From: a virus
Strand: one strand, 5' to 3'
Virus record (IMG/VR): IMGVR_UViG_3300008107_000765
Coordinates: 1 to 26,385 of that record
DNA length: 26,385 nt
The translations under genes were made by a program, and so were the position numbers. Each line of letters opens with the position of its first letter. Within the stretch, counting starts at the first letter, position 1. This document shows, in pieces, positions 1 through 7,307 of the stretch. The notes beneath the pieces are model-generated. The model was not told where the DNA came from. It saw only the letters and a list, made by a program, of their open reading frames with translations, and searched no databases.

Positions 1-1
1 T

Positions 2-367
2 ATTGTAGCATTCGGACAGAAGACATTGCAAGATAAGGCTTCAGCATTAGATAGAATCAACGTAAGAAGATTACTTATCACTGTTAAGAAGTACATCGCA
101 TCTACATCTCGTTACTTAGTGTTCGAACAAAACACTTCTACAACTAGAAATAGATTCTTGAACACTGTAAACCCATACTTAGAAGCAATTCAACAAAGAC
201 AAGGTTTATACGCATTCAAAGTTGTGATGGATGAAACAAACAATACACCTGATGTTATAGATAGAAACATTATGGCTGGACAAATATTCTTACAACCGGC
301 TAAGACCGCTGAATTCATCGTAATTGATTTCAACATCTTACCAACTGGAGCAAGTTTTTCAGCATAA
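2..367 (+). CDS. Tail sheath protein, C-terminal part (5' truncated by window)
   Basis: The reading frame is already open at base 2 and ends at the TAA at 365-367, so only about 121 C-terminal residues are present; any start codon inside this stretch is internal. The residues match the C-terminal domain of gp18-type contractile tail sheaths: a helix rich in Arg and Lys, then a VVMDETNN segment, then an IMAGQIFLQPAKTAEFI strand and an ending close to DFNILPTGASF. The sheath polymerises around the inner tube and contracts to drive it through the host envelope. The tube gene follows 53 bases later, the usual sheath-tube order of T4-like phages. The identification rests on remembered family sequence patterns plus this order. 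Confidence 0.9.
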   Translation: MVAFGQKTLQDKASALDRINVRRLLITVKKYIASTSRYLVFEQNTSTTRNRFLNTVNPYLEAIQQRQGLYAFKVVMDETNNTPDVIDRNIMAGQIFLQPAKTAEFIVIDFNILPTGASFSA

Positions 368-387
368 TACTAAAAAACAGGTAAACG

Positions 388-396
388 AATATTTAT
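388..396 (+). promoter_or_regulatory. Putative phage promoter box TATTTATT upstream of tube gene
   Basis: AATATTTATT lies 24 bases before the tube start codon. The same core, TATTTAT[A/T], recurs mostly at 20-30 bases before seven other start codons in this window. Its role as a promoter -10 box is inferred from position and recurrence only. Confidence 0.45.
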
Positions 397-420
397 TAAT
401 ATAAATTAAAGGACAAAAAA

Positions 421-909
421 ATGGCAGAAATACTAGAGTTTGATAAGATGTTCTATACGAACTTCGAACCTAAGATGAAGAATCGTTATGTGATGGAGAT
501 TGACGGTATCCCATCATATATGGTAAAAGCGGCAGCTAGACCTTCAATTCAATTTGAGAACGTTGTGTTAGACCACATCAACATCAAAAGAAAGTTGCAA
601 GGTAAAGGTGAGTGGCAAGATATTACTGTTACTCTTTATGACCCGATTGTACCATCTGCAGCTCAGGCTGTTATGGAGTGGGTACGTTTGGGACATGAAT
701 CAATCACTGGTAGAAGAGGATACGCTGATTTCTATAAAAAAGATATCACATTCTATATGTTAGGTCCTGTTGGTGATAAAATTGAACAATGGACTATTAA
801 AGGTGCATTTATTCAATCCGCTAACTTTGGTGATTTAGCATTCGATTCTAACGAACCTGCTACTATTGAATTAACATTATCTTACGATTACGCAATTCTT
901 GAATTCTAA
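421..909 (+). CDS. Tail tube protein (gp19-like)
   Basis: The product has 162 residues, almost the same length as T4 gp19. It forms the inner tail tube through which DNA passes. Visible family features are the N-terminal FYTNFEPKMKNRYVMEIDG segment, the central KRKLQGKGEWQDITVTLYDP strand pair, the MEWVRLGHESITGRRGYADFYKKD helix region, and the C-terminal IELTLSYDYAIL strand. The ATG at 421 follows an A-rich leader with an AAAGGACA element 7-14 bases upstream, one of the few SD-like sites here. The gene is monocistronic in appearance: a putative promoter box lies at 388-396 and a strong hairpin terminator follows at 931, fitting a protein needed in high copy number. Confidence 0.93.
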   Translation: MAEILEFDKMFYTNFEPKMKNRYVMEIDGIPSYMVKAAARPSIQFENVVLDHINIKRKLQGKGEWQDITVTLYDPIVPSAAQAVMEWVRLGHESITGRRGYADFYKKDITFYMLGPVGDKIEQWTIKGAFIQSANFGDLAFDSNEPATIELTLSYDYAILEF

Positions 910-930
910 TCTAAGAAAAAACTATAAACT

Positions 931-963
931 AAAGGGATACTCGAAAGGTATCCCTTTTTTATT
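931..963 (+). terminator. Rho-independent terminator after tail tube gene
   Basis: A perfect 10-bp stem (AAAGGGATAC at 931-940 with GTATCCCTTT at 948-957) encloses a 7-base loop and runs into a T tract at 955-960. It separates the tube gene from the gp26-like gene. Confidence 0.9.
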
Positions 964-982
964 TCCAAATTTTTTAAATCTA

Positions 983-991
983 TGTATTTAT
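983..991 (+). promoter_or_regulatory. Putative phage promoter box TATTTATA
   Basis: TGTATTTATA ends 24 bases before the start codon of the gp26-like gene at 1016 and lies just after the terminator of the tube gene. It is one of eight copies of the TATTTAT[A/T] motif found in front of genes here. Promoter function is inferred. Confidence 0.45.
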
Positions 992-1015
992 ATATACAAA
1001 CAAACGTAGTTAGTT

Positions 1016-1789
1016 ATGAACGAAAATAAAAAATTTGATTTCCCAACGGAAATAATTGAACTTCCATCAAAAGGATTAGTCTACCCAGAGGGACACCCAC
1101 TAAGAAAAGGTACTGTTGAAATTAAGTACATGACTGCAAAGGAAGAAGATATTCTTGCTTCGCAAAATCTTATTAAAAAAGGTATAGTTTTGGATAAATT
1201 ATTTGAATCCGTAGTTGTTGAAACCGGTGTAAATCCAAATGATATTATTTTGGGTGATAAAAATGCTATTCTTTTAGCAACAAGAGTTTTAGGTTATGGA
1301 CCAGACTATGAAGTAGAAATAACAGACCCATTCAGTTTAGAAAAACAAAAAGTTGTAATTGACCTTTCTAAGATTCAAACAAAAGATGTTGATGATTCGT
1401 TATTAAATGAGAAAAATAGATATAAATTTAAACTTCCAAATTCTAAAAAAGAAATTGAGTTTAAATTATTAACTCATGGTGATGATATTGAAATAACTAG
1501 AGAACAACAAGCATTAGAAAGATTAAATAAAAACGTACAAACAAGTTCAGATGTAACAACCCGATTCCGTTATATGATTACATCGGTTGATGGTAAGGAG
1601 GATAGAGGTTATATCAACAAATGGATTTTAAATGAATTTTTAGCATTAGATACTAAAGCATTCAGAAAGTATGTAAAACAAATTACTCCTGATATGGATT
1701 TAACATTCGTATTCACTTCAGAGTTAACTGGCGAAACGGAGGCGCTGGATATCCCATTCGGGATTAACTTTTTTTACCCTTCCAACTGA
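1016..1789 (+). CDS. Baseplate hub assembly chaperone, gp26-like (zero-frame product)
   Basis: The product has 257 residues; T4 gp26 is about 208. The N-terminal motif ELPSKGLVYPEGHPL (residues 15-29) followed by EIKYMTAKEEDIL is typical of the T4 gp26 baseplate-hub family, which helps assemble the central hub rather than remaining a major tail component. Its position between the tube and tape-measure genes agrees. The frame ends in INFFYPSN and TGA at 1787-1789. Seven T bases at 1769-1775 lie just before this stop, and a second conserved-looking frame continues in the +1 (or -2) register to 1991, so a longer fusion product is likely (see the next entry). An indel in the T run would be an alternative explanation. 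Function is a family assignment from motif and order. Confidence 0.72.
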   Translation: MNENKKFDFPTEIIELPSKGLVYPEGHPLRKGTVEIKYMTAKEEDILASQNLIKKGIVLDKLFESVVVETGVNPNDIILGDKNAILLATRVLGYGPDYEVEITDPFSLEKQKVVIDLSKIQTKDVDDSLLNEKNRYKFKLPNSKKEIEFKLLTHGDDIEITREQQALERLNKNVQTSSDVTTRFRYMITSVDGKEDRGYINKWILNEFLALDTKAFRKYVKQITPDMDLTFVFTSELTGETEALDIPFGINFFYPSN

Positions 1790-1991
1790 TTATAAAGTCC
1801 AACTTCATACACAAATTTGGGAGTTGGTTTATTTTGGAAATGGGGGATTCAATTGGGCAGATGTTTATAATATGCCAATCCACCTACGAAAATTCTATTT
1901 TAACAAATTGATAGAATTTAAGAAAAAGGAAGCAGAAGAGGTTAAAAAGGCTCAAAGTAAATCAAAAGTACCTAAAGTGAGGATGCGTTAA
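1776..1991 (+). CDS. Frameshift extension of gp26-like protein (tail assembly chaperone type)
   Basis: This 71-codon stretch is open in the frame +1 to the gp26-like gene, from a stop at 1725-1727 to TAA at 1989-1991. It has no ATG before the one about 100 bases in, within an apparently continuous domain, so ordinary initiation would lose its first half. It reads as a real protein: LPTDYKVQLHTQIWELVYFG, then NGGFNWADVYNMPIHLRKFY and a Lys/Glu-rich helical tail. At C-TTT-TTT-TAC (1768-1777) the P-site tRNA-Phe on 1772-1774 can re-pair perfectly with 1773-1775 (+1) or 1770-1772 (-2). A shift there would give a product of roughly 324 residues. The stop codon lies inside the loop and stem of the downstream terminator, which supports 1991 as the true end. 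Two-frame tail chaperones are well known (lambda G/GT, Mu); use here is inferred. Confidence 0.6.
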   Translation, partial: TLPTDYKVQLHTQIWELVYFGNGGFNWADVYNMPIHLRKFYFNKLIEFKKKEAEEVKKAQSKSKVPKVRMR

Positions 1992-2006
1992 TCCTCACTT
2001 TTTTAT
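1974..2006 (+). terminator. Rho-independent terminator overlapping the stop of the frameshift ORF
   Basis: A perfect 11-bp stem (AAAGTGAGGAT at 1974-1984 with ATCCTCACTTT at 1991-2001), a 6-base loop that contains most of the TAA stop, and a T tract to 2004. Its placement marks 1991 as the end of the upstream unit. Confidence 0.9.
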
Positions 2007-2011
2007 TTGCG

Positions 2012-2020
2012 AATATTTAT
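2012..2020 (+). promoter_or_regulatory. Putative phage promoter box TATTTATA
   Basis: AATATTTATA ends 21 bases before the start codon at 2042, directly after a terminator, so new transcription must begin about here for the tape-measure operon. It is another copy of the recurrent TATTTAT[A/T] motif. Confidence 0.5.
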
Positions 2021-2041
2021 AGAATATAAACTAAGAATATC

Positions 2042-2257
2042 ATGTCCAATAAAAATAAACAAATTAATGAAGGTCTATTCGATGCGGCTGATAAATTCGT
2101 TGCTGCATTTTTTAAGGGATTGGAGAGAAATACTGCAAATCAAATAATTAAAAAAGCAGAAACTGCTAAATTACCACCTGAAGCAATTAAATTAATGAAA
2201 GATATTGAAGATAGAGGTGAGGAATTAAAAAGAATCGTAAAATCATTACAGAAGTAA
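2042..2257 (+). CDS. Small helical protein of unknown function, first gene of tape-measure operon
   Basis: A 71-residue, charged protein, predicted to be almost all helix. It has an NEGLFDAADKFVAAFFKGLE amphipathic segment in the first third and a Lys/Glu-rich second half (KLPPEAIKLMKDIEDRGEEL). I do not recognise a family. It is the first gene after the terminator at 1974-2006 and a putative promoter box, and it sits 7 bases before the tape-measure gene. A role as tape-measure chaperone or small baseplate component is suggested only by location. Sequence character matches its neighbours, so it looks like a real gene and not a chance frame. Confidence 0.75.
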   Translation: MSNKNKQINEGLFDAADKFVAAFFKGLERNTANQIIKKAETAKLPPEAIKLMKDIEDRGEELKRIVKSLQK

Positions 2258-2264
2258 ATTATAG

Positions 2265-4787
2265 ATGGCTGATAATACCAATATAGGAATACTCGAAAAG
2301 ATTAAAAAATTACGAGAGGATATAGCGGCTCTTCAAAATAAAGAAAAAGAGCTGACGGAGGCTGAGTCTGAAAATCTTACAAAGATGGAAACCAAGCTTT
2401 CAAAGCTTGTTACTATTCAAGAAAAAAGATTAAAAACGGCTTTAGGTACTAAACAAGCAGAGTTAGATTTAAGCGCAGCAATTTCGGCACAAGCTTCAGA
2501 GCTTAATTCAATTTCATCAATATATAAGGGATTAACAACATCACAAACTCAAAGTTTAAAAGTTGCACAAGCATCTTTAGTTTCAGTTCAGCAAGGATTG
2601 TTAGCTGATGAAACTAAAAAAGAAATTTTAAATAGTACTTTAACTGGTGTAACTGAATTACAAGGATTACAGCAAAAATTAGCAGAAAGTGGACCTGATG
2701 ATTTAGAAGTTCAACAATCTATTCGTGATGCATATAATTCTCAGTTAAATGGAATAAAAGAAACTATTACCGCTAAACAAACGTTGGGAGAAATCACAAA
2801 CGAAGAAGCTGATGCTTTGTTGCTAATGGTAAATTCTCAAGAGCAATCTTTACAAATTGCTGAAAAATATGCAACTGTATCTGCTGATACAAAAGATTAT
2901 TTACAATCACAAATAGATGTATATAAAGGTATTGGTAAAACACTTAGAGGTGTATTAAATACTGCTAAGATATTAACATCTGGGCCTGGTGGATTTTTTG
3001 GAGGATTGGCAATTGGTGCTGGTGTATTTGCTGAAAAATTAGGCGAAACTAGAGCACAATTGGGTGGTATATCTGAAATGGGTACAACTGCTTTAGCTTT
3101 CTTTGATGATAATGCTGTTGAAAATGCAAAAGAATTAGCAAACCAATTTGGTGGAATAAATAACGTATCAGCCGAATTACAAGCTTCAACATCATTGATA
3201 TCCGCAAATATGGGTATTAGTGGAACTGAAGCAGCTGGATTATTAGGTTCGTTTAGTAGATTAAATGGTAATAGTGAAGAAGCGGCTCTTAATTTAACAA
3301 AATCAACACAAGAGTTTGCAAAACAAAACGGAATAATTCCATCACAATTAATGGCTGATTTGGCAGGTTCTGCTGAAGAGTTTGCATTATTTGGAAAAGA
3401 AGGTGGTAAGAATCTTATAGAGGCTGGAGCAGCAGCTAGAAAGATGGGTGTATCACTTAGTACAATGACCGGTATTTCTGAAAACCTTTTGGATTTTGAA
3501 TCATCAATTACAAAAGAATTGGAATTGGGTGCTATGTTAGGTAAGAACATTAACTTAGACAGAGCACGTTCATTAGCTTATCAAGGTGATATAGCTGGTG
3601 CAACAAAAGAAACATTAGCAGCATTGGGTGGCGTGGATGCTTTCAACAAAATGGATTATTTCCAAAAGAAAGCAACGGCTGATTTATTGGGTACAACGGT
3701 TGATGAACTTCAAAAAATGGTAACTCAGCAAGAAAACGCAAATACAATTGGTGGACAACTTAATGAGAAGTTCAGTTTAATGGGTGAAACCTTAGATGCT
3801 GGGTTAAACAAATATTTAGGTACATCATTAAAATCATTGGGTGGTATGATAATGGCCGGAGCTCAGCTTGGCGGTTCATTTGCCCAAATGGGAGTTGATG
3901 TAAAAGGTATAGCACAAGGTACGGGAGGGTTCTTAAAAAATTTAGTAAGTGCGCCATTTAAAAAGATTGGTAGTTTATTTGGTGGTGGTGCAGCAGCTGG
4001 AGCTGGTGCATTGGGTGATAATAAAGTAAAAGTTCCCGATGGACCGGATGTAGGTAAAAAAGGTGGATTGATGGATTCTATGTCCAAAATTAAAATGAGT
4101 GAAGTTCTCAAAGGTGCGGCAGCAATGTTAGTTGTAGCAGCAGCTGTATTTGTATTTGGAAAAGCAGTTCAAGAATTTATGAAAGTAAGTTGGGAAGCTG
4201 TTGGTATGGCTGTGGTATCTATGTTGGCATTGGTTGGTGCAGTTGCTTTATTAGGAGCAATTATGACAAGTGGTGTTGGTGCAGTAGCAATATTAGCTGG
4301 AGCAGCGGCAATGTTAGTAATAGCAGCATCTGTATTGGTATTAGGATACGCTCTTCAGGCAATTGGAACTGGTTTTCAAATGATGAGTGCTGGTATAGGA
4401 ACATTAGTTCCAAATTTAACAATGGTCGGTGAAGCAATAATGGGTATGGTAACATTTATACCAGCAATAGCAGCATTATCATTAGCATTGATGGGATTAT
4501 CGGCATCATTGATAGCAGTTGGTGCTGCTGGTGTAATAGCATTACCTGGTTTATTAGCAGTAGCAGCAGTTGGTGCAATTGCAACTGGAGTTGGTTCATT
4601 ATTAGGAGTTGGTGGTGAAGAAGCGGGTGGTGAGGGTGCTAAAATGGATGAATTAATAACTGAAATTAAAGCACTAAGAGAAGATTTAAATGCTGGTAAA
4701 ATAGCTGTTTATATGGATGGTAGTAAAGTTACATCTGGAATTACCAAAGTTGTTAGTAAAGTATCTAGCAACTCATATGGAGGTTAA
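2265..4787 (+). CDS. Tail tape measure protein (gp29-equivalent)
   Basis: The product has 840 residues, the longest in the tail block. The N-terminal ~80 residues are strongly charged and coiled-coil-like (ILEKIKKLREDIAALQNKEK). The middle is Ala/Gly/Ser/Gln-rich helix. The C-terminal third (about residues 610-790) contains several long hydrophobic stretches rich in Ala, Val, Met and Leu, as in tape-measure proteins that insert in the host membrane on ejection. Tape-measure length sets tail length: at about 0.15 nm per residue the tail would be about 125 nm at most, somewhat longer than in T4, whose gp29 is about 590 residues. Its place between hub chaperone and baseplate/tube genes matches T4 gene 29. 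Start ATG is 7 bases after the preceding stop, which suggests cotranscription. Confidence 0.85.
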   Translation: MADNTNIGILEKIKKLREDIAALQNKEKELTEAESENLTKMETKLSKLVTIQEKRLKTALGTKQAELDLSAAISAQASELNSISSIYKGLTTSQTQSLKVAQASLVSVQQGLLADETKKEILNSTLTGVTELQGLQQKLAESGPDDLEVQQSIRDAYNSQLNGIKETITAKQTLGEITNEEADALLLMVNSQEQSLQIAEKYATVSADTKDYLQSQIDVYKGIGKTLRGVLNTAKILTSGPGGFFGGLAIGAGVFAEKLGETRAQLGGISEMGTTALAFFDDNAVENAKELANQFGGINNVSAELQASTSLISANMGISGTEAAGLLGSFSRLNGNSEEAALNLTKSTQEFAKQNGIIPSQLMADLAGSAEEFALFGKEGGKNLIEAGAAARKMGVSLSTMTGISENLLDFESSITKELELGAMLGKNINLDRARSLAYQGDIAGATKETLAALGGVDAFNKMDYFQKKATADLLGTTVDELQKMVTQQENANTIGGQLNEKFSLMGETLDAGLNKYLGTSLKSLGGMIMAGAQLGGSFAQMGVDVKGIAQGTGGFLKNLVSAPFKKIGSLFGGGAAAGAGALGDNKVKVPDGPDVGKKGGLMDSMSKIKMSEVLKGAAAMLVVAAAVFVFGKAVQEFMKVSWEAVGMAVVSMLALVGAVALLGAIMTSGVGAVAILAGAAAMLVIAASVLVLGYALQAIGTGFQMMSAGIGTLVPNLTMVGEAIMGMVTFIPAIAALSLALMGLSASLIAVGAAGVIALPGLLAVAAVGAIATGVGSLLGVGGEEAGGEGAKMDELITEIKALREDLNAGKIAVYMDGSKVTSGITKVVSKVSSNSYGG

Positions 4788-4796
4788 TAAGTAACA

Positions 4797-6995
4797 ATGG
4801 GAAAAACAATAGAAGAATTATTTAGAACCAAAGTCTTAGACAACGGACAAACCGCTGAAGCTAAGTATGAAATTAGAAATAGTAAGGATATAAGAATTAC
4901 TACTTCTAATGGAATTCTTAATGCTACAACTTTCCCATTAGTTCAAAAATTAAGAAATAGTAGTACATTAACTGCAAGATTAAGTGAAAAATTTTTAGAG
5001 GAAGAAGCAGTTGGTTTAAGAACAATCAGAGGGTTATCATCTCCCGTAATTTATGGTACTGATATAATCAGATTAAAAACCAGAACTACAAACATAAAAA
5101 CTGTAATGGCAGATGCTGCTGCAGGTGGTGAAGGTGATAATGGAATAATAGGAAATGCTATAAACAAAGTTAAAGATAAGGCACTTCAAATTACATCTAA
5201 ACTAGGTATTGCTTTTCCTGAAACAATGATTCCAACTAAAATATCTCAAAACGATAAATTTAAAGTTGGAAAAGAACCCGATACTATGATTACTCTTGCC
5301 GAAATTAAGAAAGATGCGGCTGGTAATTTAGTTGGAAAACTTTTAAAAGATAGTATCAAAGGAACTCCAAAACAAATAGCAAATGCAGCTATTGGTAATA
5401 GTATTCAGTTAGTAAAAGATTCGGTAAGAAAAAAATTATTTGGTAGTAGAAAGACTGGTGGTCAGAATTTAGCAGAACAAAATGTAGGCGAACCAACTTT
5501 ATATTATAGTACATTAAAGTATAGTTCTACAATAGATGCTTCGGCTGATGATGTAGCTGGTAGAAATGATTTATCCTCTGTATTAAAAAGTAGACAGGAT
5601 ATTGATAAAAAATTAGAAAAAAGTGGTGATACTGCTGCTAAAATTCAAGGAGGGCTATCAAACCCACCATCTGCCGATAAAATAACTCCACCACTTAGTG
5701 TAAATTCATTTGCTTCAACAAAAGATAAATTAAAATCAGTTGGTAAATCTTCAAAAGAAAAATTAAGTGGCGGTAGAAAGGAAGGGCAGCAAAAATTAGC
5801 AGGAAAAGGTGAAGAGGTTGTAAACAATCCAAATGTAAACACATTTGATTCTGAAATGACGTATCCAGATACTGTTGATAGAGCAGCAACTGATATTTCA
5901 TTAAGAAATGACCTTTCAACTAAATTAGCAGCTTTACAAGAGGCTATAAATAGTTCTGAAGGGGGTATAGCTTCAGGTGGACCTGATAGAAATGAAATCA
6001 AATTATATTCAACATTAAAAGATGAGAAAAAAACTTCTTTGTTGGTACAAAGAGGTCTTACTAACGTTGGGGATGCTATAAACCAAAAAATGCCATATGA
6101 TGGTGAAAGTTTAACGTTGGGTGATAGAACTTTGGATGATTATGATTTTATACCATTAAAATTCTATTCAGTAACTTCTAAAAAGACTGTACAATTTAGA
6201 GCAACTATTAGTGGATTGAGTGAAACAATATCTCCAACTTGGGATAGTGCAAAATTCTTAGGTTCTCCATTTAATCATTATACATATGGTGGTGTAGAAA
6301 GAAGTGTTCAGTTTAATTTCAAAGTTTATTCTATGAATGTTGCTGAACATATTATTGCTTGGGAAAAACTTAATTTTTTAACCGGATTAACATATCCTAT
6401 TGTATATAGTGATACAAGTACATATTTTAAACCACCATTTATTAAATTTACTTTGGGTAATCTTTATAAAGGTAAAGAGTGTTTTATTGAATCGTTATCA
6501 TATACAATAGATGATAATACACCTTGGGAAGTTGGTTCGGTGGGATTGCCAGAAGGTGCAAAAGTTAGAATAGATGGCAAGCAAGCTAAAGTTAGTGATT
6601 ATAAATTACCAACAATAGTTGATGTTGCAATTACTCTTAAATTTATTGAATCAAGAGCTAATACGGTAGCAAAATATGGATTTATTCCTGTAAATTTAGT
6701 TACAACTCCACCACAAAGTGAAAATAGTTTAGGAGCTGAGGTAGCTACAATAGATAGGGGTTCAGTACCATCTAATTCACCATTAAGTGTTAGAGAAGAA
6801 GATAACAGACAAATACAAAGAGGATTACCGGTAACACAACCAACGATTAATAGAAGAGTTGAGCCGGAAAAAACTCCAAATGTGATAGAAGAGGAAATAC
6901 AAGTTCCAACTCAAAATGAAAGCTATGAAAGTAGAGAAGAAGTAATTACTGAAGATTATTTTAAACAATTAGAAGCTTTAGGAATAACTAATTAA
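4797..6995 (+). CDS. Baseplate / tube-adaptor protein (in gp48/gp54 position)
   Basis: The product has 732 residues. It follows the tape-measure gene, where T4 has genes 48 and 54 encoding the tube cap and tube initiator. The C-terminal half (about residues 440-620) is beta-rich, with patterns such as TVQFRATISGLSETISPTW, HYTYGGVERSVQFNFKVYS and WEKLNFLTGLTYP, which resemble tube-like adaptor domains of contractile tails. The N-terminal half (about 1-400) is Lys/Ser-rich, low in hydrophobics and contains two copies of a ~70-residue unit (bases about 5412-5613 and 5742-5955). The last ~80 residues are polar and probably disordered. The gp48/gp54 assignment rests on gene order and fold-like impressions, not on clear similarity. 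It could instead be another baseplate adaptor. Confidence 0.55.
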   Translation: MGKTIEELFRTKVLDNGQTAEAKYEIRNSKDIRITTSNGILNATTFPLVQKLRNSSTLTARLSEKFLEEEAVGLRTIRGLSSPVIYGTDIIRLKTRTTNIKTVMADAAAGGEGDNGIIGNAINKVKDKALQITSKLGIAFPETMIPTKISQNDKFKVGKEPDTMITLAEIKKDAAGNLVGKLLKDSIKGTPKQIANAAIGNSIQLVKDSVRKKLFGSRKTGGQNLAEQNVGEPTLYYSTLKYSSTIDASADDVAGRNDLSSVLKSRQDIDKKLEKSGDTAAKIQGGLSNPPSADKITPPLSVNSFASTKDKLKSVGKSSKEKLSGGRKEGQQKLAGKGEEVVNNPNVNTFDSEMTYPDTVDRAATDISLRNDLSTKLAALQEAINSSEGGIASGGPDRNEIKLYSTLKDEKKTSLLVQRGLTNVGDAINQKMPYDGESLTLGDRTLDDYDFIPLKFYSVTSKKTVQFRATISGLSETISPTWDSAKFLGSPFNHYTYGGVERSVQFNFKVYSMNVAEHIIAWEKLNFLTGLTYPIVYSDTSTYFKPPFIKFTLGNLYKGKECFIESLSYTIDDNTPWEVGSVGLPEGAKVRIDGKQAKVSDYKLPTIVDVAITLKFIESRANTVAKYGFIPVNLVTTPPQSENSLGAEVATIDRGSVPSNSPLSVREEDNRQIQRGLPVTQPTINRRVEPEKTPNVIEEEIQVPTQNESYESREEVITEDYFKQLEALGITN
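5412..5613 (+). repeat. Internal protein-level duplication in baseplate adaptor, copy 1
   Basis: Encodes KLFGSRKTGGQNLAEQ, then a Y/T/S-rich strand, then AGRNDLSSVLKSRQDIDKKL. Copy 2 has the corresponding KLSGGRKEGQQKLAGK and SLRNDLSTKLAALQEAI. The copies are 330-342 bases apart and diverged at DNA level, so the duplication is old. Confidence 0.6.
5742..5955 (+). repeat. Internal protein-level duplication in baseplate adaptor, copy 2
   Basis: Second copy of the unit described for 5412-5613, with conserved Gly-Arg-Lys and Arg-Asn-Asp-Leu-Ser anchors. It lies in the polar linker ahead of the beta-rich C-terminal domain. Confidence 0.6.
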
Positions 6996-7014
6996 ATTAG
7001 AAATAATTATTAAT

Positions 7015-7302
7015 ATGAGTAGATACTTAAATAACAAAACTAAAAAATCAATTGATGGAAAAACTGTCTATACCCCAAAGGTATATCCAAATATTCCGTT
7101 GAGAGATGATGATGTTTATGTAGCTACTGAAACAGGAGACCGTTTAGATACATTGGCTTATGAATATTATGATGATTCATCTCTTTGGTGGATTATAGCA
7201 GCAGCCAATAATATACATAATGCCCCATTGGGTTTAAAAGATGGTACAATTTTAAGAATACCATTAAATTATATTGAGATAGAAAACAACCAAACTAAAT
7301 AA
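7015..7302 (+). CDS. LysM-like baseplate/tail protein (gpX or gp53-like)
   Basis: A 95-residue protein. Residues 34-85 have the layout of a tail LysM-type module: a VYVATETGDRLDTLAYEYY segment, then DDSSLWWIIAAANNI, a Pro-Leu-Gly turn and GTILRIPLNY. Such modules occur in P2-type tail protein X and in the T4 wedge protein gp53, where they hold baseplate parts together or contact peptidoglycan. The Trp-Trp-Ile pair and Ala-Asn-Asn are hallmarks. It is flanked by two large baseplate genes at 19 and 5 bases distance, so it is surely part of the same operon. The ATG at 7015 is the only plausible start. Which of the two named proteins it replaces cannot be decided from sequence alone. Confidence 0.75.
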   Translation: MSRYLNNKTKKSIDGKTVYTPKVYPNIPLRDDDVYVATETGDRLDTLAYEYYDDSSLWWIIAAANNIHNAPLGLKDGTILRIPLNYIEIENNQTK

Positions 7303-7307
7303 TTGTT

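Noticed and set aside
2897-3550. 217-residue open frame on the minus strand inside the tape-measure gene
   Set aside because: It is antisense to a clear gene, rich in Pro/Asn/Ser as expected from reversed Gly/Ala/Leu codons, and has no promoter or neighbour in that direction.
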